From Musa acuminata AAA Group (taxonomy: Eukaryota; Streptophyta; Magnoliopsida; Zingiberales; Musaceae): a stretch of DNA of 64,000 nt. The translations under genes and the position numbers were made by a program. Under the pieces are notes generated by a model. That model worked only from the letters and a program-made list of their open reading frames with translations. It was not told where the DNA came from and made no database searches. Positions 22,726 to 32,163 of this stretch are shown here, one piece after another. Positions within the stretch are counted from its first letter, which is position 1, and each line of letters opens with the position of its first letter. The stretch is taken from the NCBI RefSeq assembly GCF_036884655.1, contig NC_088331.1, positions 21,711,001 through 21,775,000 on the forward strand, in the 5' to 3' direction.

Positions 22726-23851
22726 TTAAAATTATCTTTCGGACTTTATTGAATGATCAAATCACTTAATTGCCATTACATGCCTAAATAACATGTTGGA
22801 AAGTATGTGTTGAATACAAAAATTTTCATAACAATAAGCATGTTTGTTCTTCATGATTGTATTTGAAAATCAATAGCAGAGTCTTGTCCGAATGCATGAA
22901 AGTGTTAATTTCATTTTCGGATTCGCTTAACAATTGGTATCCTAACAATCAGATTTTCTCATACACTTATGAAAAATATTTTTCTGAAATGGATTTGATG
23001 AAATGATTCCTGCTTATAAATTCCATCTTGAAATATGAATGATAGTGTTTTTACTTGCAAAGACTTGTTTCACATCCATATCTTGATCCTTTTAAAATGA
23101 AGCATGATTTAATCTCTCATCGATTTTAACTTCACTCAAAGTAAAATCACAAATAGCCTTCCTCCTTTATGCAAAAAGATTATAACAAATAAAAAGGAAG
23201 ATGTATTCAACGCAATCTATGTATCATGCTTTCCTTTATATGCTTGAAAAATCACATGTAAAGGCATGAATAACTATCACACTTATGCTCAAAATTCGCT
23301 TATTGTTCTCCTGCTATCACAATTACCATGCATTTTGTTGATGACAAAGGGGGAGAAATATATGAGTATTAATGCCATGCTTGCATCACCGAGAAATATA
23401 TGAGCATTAATGTCATGCTTGCATCATCGAGAAATATATGAGTATTAATGCCATGCTTGCATCACCAAGAGATATATGAATTGATGCTATGATTGCTATA
23501 ATTTGCATTATGCCTTGTTTGTATTATGTAATGATATCAAAATCTTACTTCGCAGTTTTATATTTTGATATCTTACAATATGATGAATTGCTACTATTAC
23601 CATCATTCAAACCTGTTATGTAAAATTTGAAAATGAATGTCAAGCCTTGACATCATCTTCAAAGAGAAACATCATGATAGGAATCATGATGGGAGTATTG
23701 ATAAGTTTAAATGATTTTAACTTATCAATATGTCTCTTGAATTCAAAGGTTTTGAATTCAAGAATGACTTGTCTCAAGTATGGTATATAGACAGGGGGAG
23801 TTAAGGTTAACTCTATTATCAATTGATTGTCATCATCAAAAAGGGGGAGAT
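22726..23851 (+). other. S1 3' non-coding region with repeated PPT motifs
   Basis: No gene. PPT-like GACAAAGGGGGAGAAAT is at about 23344-23359 and AGGGGGAGTTAAGG near 23793. The PPT next to the LTR is AAAAAGGGGGAGAT (23838-23851). Three near-copies of GAGAAATATATGAGTATTAATGCC lie at 23350-23460. The region matches, in reverse, that of S4 at 59.9-61.1 kb. Confidence 0.7.
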
Positions 23852-25539
23852 TGTTGAATCTCGGATTTTGATGATGAAGTCAATTGTCATTTGTTATCTA
23901 ATCGATATGTTGAGATAAGTGCGCAGGATTAACTATGATGAAAATAAGATATGCAACAAGAGTTGCGCCGGAGTCAAGACAATGATCGCGTTGGGAGTTC
24001 GAGAGTTCGACGGAAGTTCGGACAGTCGTCGGAGGTTCTGCGGGAACAAATCCAAGAAGTCCATGAGCTTGCCAAATAAGCTTGTCGGAACTCGCCAAGT
24101 GGATCGTCGCAAGTCCAGAGTTTGCCGGTAGTCCACAGGAGTACCACCGAGGGTTCATCCGATGATCGACGGAAGTTCACCAAAAGTTCGCCGGAAGAAG
24201 TGATTGACACACCGAAGCAAGTTGCAGTAAATATCTTAGGAAAAATCATAGTTAATACAATGATTAAGTTAGAAATGGGAGGTGATCCCATTAACTTAAT
24301 CTTGGGACAATTGGGCCCCTGAAAAACCTAAATTCGGCCGAATGGATCAACCCATTCGGACCCTGATTTCTGCCAGGCGGTTCAACCGCCTCAGTTAGGC
24401 GGTGGCACTGCTTGAGCTCAGTCTTCGAGCTCTGGCAGGAGGTGCAACCGCCCATGACAGAGGTGGCACCACCTGGGCTCAGTCTTCGAGCTCTGGCTGA
24501 GCGGTGCAACTGCCTCAGTCAGGAGGTGGCACCGCTTGAGCTCGGACTTCGAGCTCTGGCAGGAGGTGCAACCGCCCCTGACAGGAGGTGGCACCGCCCA
24601 GAGGCTCAGTCTTCGAGCTCTACCAAGCGGTGCAACCACTCCAGTCAGGTGGTGCAACCGCTAGATCCCGGAATTCCGGGAATTGACAGTTTTGAGGTCC
24701 AAATTCAAACTGGGTTGGGGCCTATAAATACCCCACCCATTCAGCACTGAAAGGAAACATACAAACACCAAAATCCTGATCTTATTCTGTGATTCTTAGA
24801 GCTCAAAATTATTGTAAAAGCCAAAAGTTCTTCTCCCTCTTTTCTTCCAAGTTCTGATCTTTAAAGAGAGGAGAGAAAATTCTGTAAGGGTTGTCTCCTA
24901 AGCCCGTCAAAAGGAGTGAAACTGTAAAAGGGTGGTTGGCCTTCGCCTTTTGAAGGAAGGCCTCTAGTTGATGTTGGTGACCTCATCGGTGGAGGAAGCC
25001 AAAAGTGGAGTAGGTCAAGATTGATCGAACCACTCTAAATCTCAGTTTGCATTTACTTTGAGCATCTTATCCTTACTGCAAATCTCCTCAAAAGCTTACT
25101 GCTTTCTGCGCATATACGATCGGGTTTCAAGCTTTGCACTTTCCGAATCGGCGTTTAGACGTAAATCAGTTTTATCGTACGATCATCATATTTCAGTTTG
25201 CGTTTACGTTTTGATATCTATCATAACTGCAAACTGCCTTTATATCCTTGCTTTAATTGCATCTCGCTTAATCAAGTAATTTACGAATCAGAATTTCGAC
25301 ATAAATCATTTTTTTTGTACGAATATCATATTTCATTTTGGGCCTACTATCTGATTTGAACCATAACTGCAAACTGCACTTATATCTTTGCTGCATCTCG
25401 CTTAATCAAAAGTTAAAGTGATTTACGAATCGACTTTCCTACCAAAATCACTTTTATCGAACGAACGCGATTTTTATCGTAGAAGGTTTTCCGCTGCACT
25501 AATTCACCCCCCCTCCTCTTAGTGCTCTTGATCTTAACA
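23852..25539 (+). repeat. S1 3' LTR
   Basis: 1688 bp, starting TGTTGAATCTCGG and ending GATCTTAACA. Palindrome block 24375-24662, TATA box 24723-24730. It differs from the 5' LTR by scattered substitutions and small indels; the palindrome block keeps the same layout in both. Confidence 0.92.
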
Positions 25540-25544
25540 CCTAT
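25540..25544. other. S1 target site duplication, right (CCTAT)
   Basis: Exact copy of 8020-8024, followed at once by the continuing 92-bp repeat. Confidence 0.92.
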
Positions 25545-25927
25545 TGGCCAAGCAATTGAACTCGGGCTCAGGTTTGAACTGGCGAGTCGTTGGGTGGCAT
25601 GCCGAAATGCACATGCCGTAGCGCACGCGTGTGTCAGAGCGCTCGTGCCCTAATGAGCGGGGCGATGCAGGTTCTGGTAGGAAATTACCTATCATGAGCG
25701 GACTTTTGGGCGAGAAATTTAGAGACTAGAGAATCTGGGGAGATCTAGGGAGTTATGGCGGGTTTAAATTCTGCGATCATCTCTTCCCTCAAGGAGCCCA
25801 AACATCATCTCAAGGTGGATTCACCCCACCTTTATAAGTTCCCCCTAGAGCAGTCGCCGCAACATTGCTTAGTCTCCTGTTCCATGTCTCGACTGCTTCT
25901 TCCTAACCTTGAGGTCAGGATGTCTCT

Positions 25928-26018
25928 GTCTTCCTCTTCCTCTTCCTCATCATCATCATCTTCATCACCATCTTCATCATCTTCTTCTTCTTCTTCTTCT
26001 TCTTCTTCTTCTTCTTCA
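25928..26018 (+). repeat. (TCT)n/(TCA)n microsatellite
   Basis: A long run of TCT/TCA/TCC trinucleotides, purest at about 25978-26018. It reads as poly-serine on one strand and poly-glutamate/aspartate on the other, which creates false open frames. Confidence 0.9.
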
Positions 26019-26175
26019 GGTCGGTCGGCTGTCGGGGCGCATGAGTCATCCTTTGGGAGCCCAAGGGTAGAGGTTATCAGTACGTCCTTAGGCGGCATGC
26101 CCCTGGGAGTCACAAAGGCCTCTGCTGCCCTTAAATTAATGCAGTGTGGCATGACGTGGACTTAGTGGTGACCGA

Positions 26176-26180
26176 GGAAC
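26176..26180. other. N2 target site duplication, left (GGAAC)
   Basis: GGAAC before the LTR pairs with GAAAC at 57112-57116 (one mismatch), 31 kb away. Confidence 0.65.
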
Positions 26181-27774
26181 TATTGAATCTCGAATTTTGA
26201 TGATGAAACCAATTGATAGTATTTATGATTTGATCTATGTTTTGAGTGATGCATGATGCTTCGATTAGGGAGAGACAATTAAACGAAAGAATCATGTTGG
26301 GCCGAAGGAAAATATGTCCGAAGATTGGACATCACGTCGAAGGATCAAACGACATATCGGCAGAAGGCTTCAGTCCATGGTTTCGGGTATCAGGCCAAGA
26401 AGAGCAGATAATGCGCTAAGGATATCGGAGTTGCGGAGGTCAACTAGCTGATTGGGCAATAGGCCGCAAGAGAGGACGATGCTCCGAAGAATCGAACGAA
26501 CCATCAATGGACCAATAACATGCCGGACAACATGATTCATGCTTAGTAATAATTATCTAGATTGAAGTGAGTTTTATGTATGCAGGATTAACTACAATAG
26601 TAAGGCATAAAGCAAAATGAAGTCCCATAGTTGAGAACAAGATTTTGTTGGGAGTTCGAGAGTTCGTCGGAAGTCTGGACGTTCGTCGAAAGTTCTGCCA
26701 GAACAAATCGAGAAGTCGAAGAGCTTGCCAAAGAAGCTCATCGAAACTTACTAGGAAGAATGTCGTGAAGTCCAGGAGCTTGCCGGGAGTCCACTGGAAC
26801 ATTGTCGAGAGATCGTCAGAAGTTCGTCGGAAGCTCGCCGGAAGAAACCTTGACTTATTGGACTTATTTAGCTTAGTGTATGCCTTAGAATTTATAGTTA
26901 GCATATAATTGGGATTGGAATTGGGCCAACCTAATTAGAGGCTAGTTGGGCTCATGTAAGGATTGTGTTGGGTCAAGTAAAAAGGCCTAAATAGTGACCC
27001 AAGAGGTGGCACCATCATGGCATAGTCTCTGAGACTGTGTCAAGTGATGGTACCACCCAGACACAGTCTCTTAGAGGCTCTTAGGCGGTGGTACCATAAT
27101 TCTGGGCGATGGTACCGCCTAGTGTCAAGCGGTGGTACCACCCAATGCAGTGTTAGTGTCAAACTGATATTGGTGGTGGTACCGCCCAGCACATGTGGTG
27201 GTACCTCCCGTACCCAGGAACCCGGGATGAGATATTTTTAGGCTCTATGTTTGAATCAACTTGAGGCCTATAAATACCCCTCTCATCCCTAGTTAACTTA
27301 CATAGGCACAGAGAGTTTTAAAGTGAGAAAATGCTATTGCAATCACTTGAGAAATCCCCTCTTCTAGACCTAAGTTTAGAATTCTTTTTAGAGAGGAGTG
27401 AGTGCTTGTAAAGGTTGTCTCCTAAACCTATGAAAAGGAAAAGAGAGGTGTAAAAGGTGGTTAGTCTTTGCCTATTGAAGGAAGACCGATAGTGGATGCC
27501 GGTGGCCTCGACGGAAGAGGAATCGGTGGAGTGGATGTAGGTCATGACGATCGAACCACTATAACTCAGTTTGCATTTACTTCTTGTAATTTACATTTAC
27601 TGCAAACTACCCTTCCTTACTCTTACTTGCATTACATCCACTACATGCTTCCGTACACTTTTAATTTCAAGATATCTTTCTAAACTCGATTTTCAATAAA
27701 CGAAAGTTTTCCAAAATCGATAATTTTACGGCTGCACTAGTTTACCCCCTCTTAGTGCCAACTCATTCCTACCA
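26181..27774 (+). repeat. N2 5' LTR
   Basis: 1594 bp, long LTR version. Begins TATTGAATCTCG (TG decayed to TA) and ends CATTCCTACCA. Palindrome block 27003-27210, here with GGTACC centres (GGCGGTGGTACCACC type). TATA box TATAAATA at 27269-27276. It has one more palindrome unit than its 3' partner. Confidence 0.8.
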
Positions 27775-27776
27775 GT

Positions 27777-27788
27777 TAGTATCAGAGC
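27777..27788 (+). other. N2 primer binding site (one mismatch)
   Basis: TAGTATCAGAGC: the second base has changed relative to the family's TGGTATCAGAGC. Confidence 0.75.
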
Positions 27789-28531
27789 CTTGTAATTTCT
27801 CATTTGGTTTAACATCTAAGAGAAATGGCTCTTTTCGGCTTTCAAGAGGGTTACTCTCTCATTCGTCCTCCCTTATTCAATGGGACGGACTATATATTGA
27901 AAAATTCGAATGAGAGTTTTCTTGCCTTTATTGGATTTGAATTTGTGGAATATTATCGAAAGTGGTTTTCGAAGGTCTTCTCTTCTAATGAACCATTGGA
28001 ATGATTTGGAGAAGAAGACTTTTTCTTTAAATGCTAGAGCTATGAATGCTCTATTTTGTGCTTTAGACAAAAAAGAATTTAATCGAATTTCTATATGCGA
28101 AATGACTTTCGATATTTGGCACACTCTTGAAATCACACACGAAGGCACTACTAGAGTTAAAGATTCTAAAGTTAATCTTTTAATGCACGATTTTAAACTA
28201 TTTCAAATGAAGCCGAGTGAAACCATTGTTGACATGTACACTAGTTTTACGGATGTCGTCAATGATCTAAAAGATCTTGATAAAACTTTTTCAAATTTTG
28301 AACTTGTTAGTAAAGTTTTACGATCACTTTCTGAAAATTACAATTCGAAAGTAACGACTATTCAATAATCAAAAAAATTAAATACTTTTTGGATTGAAGA
28401 ACTTATCGGGTCTCTAATGACCTATGAAATGACCAATGTGGCATAAAATAAACTTGAGGATAACTTTCCAAAGAACAGAAAGGATTTCAGACTTAGAACA
28501 ATTAAAGACCATTCGAGCATAAGCTCATGTG

Positions 28532-28633
28532 ATGGTGAACTTGAACTCCTCACTATGAAATTTAAAAAGTTCATAAAATAAAAATTAAAGAACAAAAAGA
28601 ACGCAACTACTTGCTATGAACGCAAGAGAGAAG
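28532..28633 (+). repeat. Tandem duplication in N2, copy 1 (left piece)
   Basis: The first 102 bp of a roughly 490-bp direct duplication; it continues at 38049-38440 after S2. Copy 2 is 38441-38934. S2 landed in copy 1. Confidence 0.8.
28629..28633. other. S2 target site duplication, left (AGAAG)
   Basis: AGAAG here and ATAAG at 38049-38053 flank S2. The duplicate copy at 38521-38560 shows the uninterrupted site (GGAAGCACTTTGG). Confidence 0.88.
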
Positions 28634-29159
28634 TGTTGAATCTCGGATTTTGATGATGAAGTCAATTGTCATTTGTTGTCTAATCTATGTGTTGAGATAA
28701 GTGTGCAGGATTAACTACGATGAAAGTCAGACAAGCAGCAGGAGTTGCGCCGAAGTCAAGATCATGATCACATTGGGAGTTCGAGAGTTCGACGGAAGTT
28801 CGGACGGTCGTCGGAGGTTCTGCGAGAATAGATCCGAGAAGTCCGGAAGCTTGCCAAGCGAAGCTTGTCGGAACTCGCCAAGTGGATCATCGCAAAATCC
28901 AGGAGTTTGCCGGAAGTCCGCAGAAGCATCACCGAGGGTTCATCGGATGATCGACGGAAGTTCGCCGGAAACTCGCCGGAAGAAGCGATTGTCGTACCGA
29001 AGCAAAGCTGCAGAAATTGTCTTAGATTTAATCGTAGTTAGCACGTTGATTAAGTTAGAAATGGGAGGTGATCCCATTAGCTTAATCCTGGGGCAATTGG
29101 GCCCCTGAAGAACTCAGATTGGGTCGAATGGTTCAACCCATTCGGACCCAAGTTGCTGT

Positions 29160-29555
29160 GGGCGATGCAACCGCCCCAGCCAAGAGGTGCAACCGCCCAG
29201 GGCTCAGTCTCCAAGCGAGACTGGGCGGTGCAACCTCCTCTGTCAAGAGGTAGCACCGCCAGAGCTCAAGTTTCGAGCTCTGCCAAAAGGTGCAACCACC
29301 GAGCTCGGTCTTCGAGCTCTAGCAGAGAGGTGCAACCTCTCTGGACAGGAGATGCATCGCCTGAGCTCGATCTTCGAGCTCTGGCAGAGAGGTGCAACCA
29401 CCTCTGGCAGAAAGGTGCAACCACCTCTGGCAGAGAGGTGCAACCTCTCTGGTCAGGAGATGCACCGCCTGAGCTCGGTCTTCGAGCTCTGGCAGAAAGG
29501 TGCAACCACCCCTGATAGAGAGGTGCAACCTCTCCAGTCAAGAGGTGCAACCGCC
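29160..29555. promoter_or_regulatory. GC-palindrome block, S2 5' LTR
   Basis: Units combine GAGCTC-GGTCTTC-GAGCTC with TGGCAGAGAGGTGCAACC and GGCGGTGCAACC. Several adjacent units are near-identical (29380-29450), which suggests recent tandem gain. The matching block in the 3' LTR is about 100 bp longer. Confidence 0.7.
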
Positions 29556-29615
29556 TGATCCCGGAATTCCGGGATTTGATCGTTTTGAGCTCCAAATTTG
29601 AACTGGGTTAGGGCC

Positions 29616-29623
29616 TATAAATA
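29616..29623 (+). promoter_or_regulatory. S2 5' LTR TATA box
   Basis: TATAAATA in GGGCCTATAAATACCCC, 60 bp after the palindrome block. Confidence 0.85.
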
Positions 29624-30109
29624 CCCCACCCGTTCAGCACAGAAAGGATATAGATCCACTCCGAATTCTTGATCTTTTCTGTGATTCTAAGAGCTCAAAA
29701 TTGTGTAAAGTCCAAAAGTTCTCCTCTTTCTGTTCTTCAAAGTCTTGAGTTGTAAAGAGAGGAGAGAAAGGATCTGTAAAGGTTGTCTCCTGAGCCTATC
29801 AAAAGGAGAGAAACTGTAAAAGGGCAGTTGGCCTTCGCCTATTGAAGGAAGGCCTCTAGTTGACGTCGGCAACCTCATCGGTGGATGAAGCCAAAAGTGG
29901 AGTAGGTCAAGACTGACCGAACCACTCTAAATCTCTGGTTTGCGTTTATTTTTTAGCACTTTATCATTACTGCAAACCTCCTACATAGCTACTGCCCTCT
30001 GCGCTTTTACGAACGATTCTCTAGACGTAAATCGGTGTTTTCGTACGATCTTTACTGCGAACTGCTTTCTGCACATTCACAAAAAGATTTTCAAAGTTCA
30101 GTTTCTGTG

Positions 30110-30410
30110 TTTAGACGTAAAACTGCATTTAGACGCAAAACTGTGTTTAGACGTAAAACCACGTTTAGACGCAAAACTGCGTTCAGACGCAAAACTGCGT
30201 TCAGACGTAAAACTGCGTTCAGACGTAAAACTGCGTTCAGACGCAAAACTGCGTTCAGACGCAAAACTACGTTCAGACGTAAAACTTCGTTTAGACGTAA
30301 AACTGCATTTAGACGTAAAACTGCGTTTAGACGCAAACTGCATTTAGATGTAAACTGCTCTTAGACGCAATCTGCGCTTAGACGCAAACTGCGCTTAAAT
30401 ACAAACTGTG
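30110..30410 (+). repeat. 18-bp tandem array in S2 5' LTR R/U5 (17 units)
   Basis: Twelve 18-bp units (TTTAGACGTAAAACTGCG and variants with TTCAGACGC) are followed by five 17-bp units, and the total is exactly 301 bp. The 18-bp period gives open frames (FRRKTA repeats) on both strands. It lies downstream of the TATA box in LTR DNA, so it is not judged coding. Confidence 0.92.
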
Positions 30411-30531
30411 AATCGGCTTTTGCATCATAATAGATTTCATTGAACGAACTCACCTTTCGGTTTTAAATTGCTGTAAGATTTCCGCTGCACTAATTAACCC
30501 CCCCCCTCTTAGTGCTCTAGATCCTAACAAT

Positions 30532-30543
30532 TGGTATCAGAGC
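30532..30543 (+). other. S2 primer binding site (tRNA-iMet)
   Basis: TGGTATCAGAGC, two bases after the LTR. Confidence 0.93.
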
Positions 30544-30579
30544 AAGGTTAACTCTCTAACGGATTAAAACCCAAGAGAG

Positions 30580-32160
30580 ATGGCATACGCCGGAAACCAA
30601 GAGGGGCATTCTATTACACGTCCACCCATGTTCAGTGGGACGGACTACACCTATTGGAAGACCCGAATGCGGATCTTTCTTATTTCTATGGATTTTGAAC
30701 TGTGGAACCTTGTTGAAAATGGATTTTCAAAGTCTTCTCTTCCAATGATCGATTGGAATGAATTAGAGAAGAAGGCTTTTGCTCTTAATGCAAAGGCTAT
30801 GAATGCCTTATTTTGCGCACTTGATAAAAACGAGTTTAATCGTGTTTCAACTTGCGAAACTGCATTTGATATTTGGCACACACTCGAAGTGACCCACGAG
30901 GGCACAAGTAGAGTGAAAGAGTCAAAAATCAATCTGTTGTTACATTCTTTTGAACTTTTTCGAATGAAACCAAGTGAAACCATTGGCGACATGTTTACCC
31001 GTTTCACGGATGTCGTCAACGGTCTAAAAGGACTTGGAAAAAGTTTTTCGGATTTTGAACTCGTAAATAAGATACTAAGATCCCTTCCTAAGAGTTGGGA
31101 TCCTAAAGTGACTGCTATTCAAGAGGCAAAAGATCTGCGCAACTTCCCTCTTGAAGAACTAATCGGGTCATTAATGACCTACGAAATGACTTGTAAAGCT
31201 CATGAAGAGCAAGAAGACATCCTTCCAAAGAACAGGAAGGATATGGCACTCAAAACTTCTGAATGCCACTTGAGAGAAAACTCAAGTGATGAGGACTGTG
31301 ATGATGACTTGGCACTTCTAACAAGAAAGTTTAAAAAGTTCTTTAAAAGAAACAAGTTTAAGAATGATACAAAAAATAAACTTGAACCCAAGAAGGACCA
31401 AGTAATCTGCTATGAATGCAAAAAACCGGGACATTACAAGAGTGATTGTCCCCAAGTCAAAAGGAGAACGTCAAAGAAAAAGGCGCTTCAAGCAACTTGG
31501 GATGACTCAAGCGCATCCGAAGAAGAGGAGTCCAACACCGAGCAAGTTGCTCATTACGCCTTAATGGCCATCGAAGATGAGGTAACAAATTCAATATATG
31601 CAGATTTATCATTCGATGAATTATTAAATGCTTTCCATGAATTGTTTGATGAGTGTAAGATTATCAGTAGTAAATACAAACTGCTAAAAAAGGAGTATGA
31701 TAGCCTTATTTATAATTTCGATAAGTTAAATACTGAATATCATGATAGTTTAAGCCCATGCATGAAATGCCATGATCTAGAAACTCTCAAAAAAGAAAAC
31801 TTGCTACTTAAGGACACCTTGAAGAAATTCGAGGTTGGTAGCAAGTCATTGAACATGATCCTTACAAACAAGGGTCACGTTCCCAAACGAAGTGGTATTG
31901 GATTCGTGAGAAGTCCTCACCAAAATCCAACCACCTTCATAAAAGGCCCCATCTTACATGTTAGACATTAAAGCAAATGCAACTTTTGTTGCAAGTTTGG
32001 ACATAAGACGCACTATTGTCCATTTAAGAAAATTAGTCCAAACAAATTGATTTGGGTTCCTAAAGGAACCATAATAAACTCTATGCAACATGATAGAAAA
32101 TGTAGATCTATTTGTGAGGCACCCAAAAGCAAATGGGTACCTAAACATCATCCCTTCTTG
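30580..32160 (+). pseudogene. S2 gag, near-intact (one stop)
   Basis: Sirevirus-type Gag of about 527 codons from ATG 30580. Residues 1-210 form the copia Gag core (DYTYWKTRMRIFL, ALFCALDKNEFNR, MKPSETIGDMFTRF, LEELIGSLMTYEM). An acidic patch (SSDEDCDDDLALL) precedes a CCHC knuckle CYECKKPGHYKSDC at residues 277-290. A coiled-coil-like region follows, then a second knuckle CNFCCKFGHKTHYC at about residue 467. A TAA at 31969-31971 cuts just before the second knuckle and looks like a private mutation, since S3 is open there. The gag frame ends at UAG 32161. Confidence 0.9.
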
Positions 32161-32163
32161 TAG
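32161..32163 (+). other. In-frame UAG between gag and pol (S2)
   Basis: Context TTGTAGAAAAC; same codon position as in S1 and S3. Pol continues in the same frame with QARSKRWYLDSGC. Confidence 0.78.

Larger units (their letters stand above)
8025..25539 (+). mobile_element. S1: autonomous-type SIRE-like copia element, interrupted by T3
   Basis: A complete element with 1687-bp and 1688-bp LTRs, primer site, gag, pol, a 1.1-kb 3' non-coding region with several PPT motifs, and a perfect CCTAT target duplication. T3 (9751-18175) sits in its leader just before gag. Without T3 it is about 9.1 kb, the usual size for Sireviruses with long LTRs. The many stops and indels in gag and pol make it an old, inactive copy. 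Confidence 0.92.
25545..26180 (+). other. End of 92-bp array and flanking gypsy-like sequence
   Basis: The interrupted 92-bp unit resumes and ends near 25590. Beyond it are a TATA-like TTTATAAG near 25830, a (TCT)n microsatellite at about 25928-26018, and sequence ending at GAGGAAC where N2 inserted. The open frame at 25755-26165 is poly-serine because of the microsatellite. Across N2 the DNA should rejoin the gypsy gag fragment at 57112, so this may be the upstream part of that element. Confidence 0.45.
27825..28633 (+). pseudogene. N2 gag remnant, 5' part
   Basis: ATG at 27825 begins MALFGFQEGYSL, like N3. Recognisable Gag core: NARAMNALFCALDKKEFNRIS, FDIWHTLEITHEGT, ELIGSLMTYEM. A frame break lies near 27893, stops at 28366-28368 and 28443, and others follow. 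It ends inside half a zinc knuckle (CYERKRE) where S2 inserted. Confidence 0.82.
28634..30529 (+). repeat. S2 5' LTR
   Basis: 1896 bp, TGTTGAATCTCGG to GATCCTAACA, short LTR version. Palindrome block 29160-29555, TATA box 29616-29623, 18-bp tandem array 30110-30410, nine-C run near 30498-30506. A stretch of about 48 bp present in the 3' LTR near 37570 is missing near 30050. Confidence 0.94.

Noticed and set aside
25755..26165. Serine-rich protein of 136 residues, and an acidic protein on the other strand
   Set aside because: Both are made by the (TCT)n microsatellite; flanking residues show no known motif and no gene structure is visible.
29153..29558. Repetitive proteins such as LRALAERCN repeats in the LTR
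   Set aside because: Products of the palindrome block upstream of the TATA box; they appear in several frames on both strands.
29940..30364. FRRKTA or KLRSDV repeat proteins on both strands
   Set aside because: The 18-bp repeat unit keeps all frames open by arithmetic. The array is in LTR R/U5 DNA, and unit gain or loss explains it.
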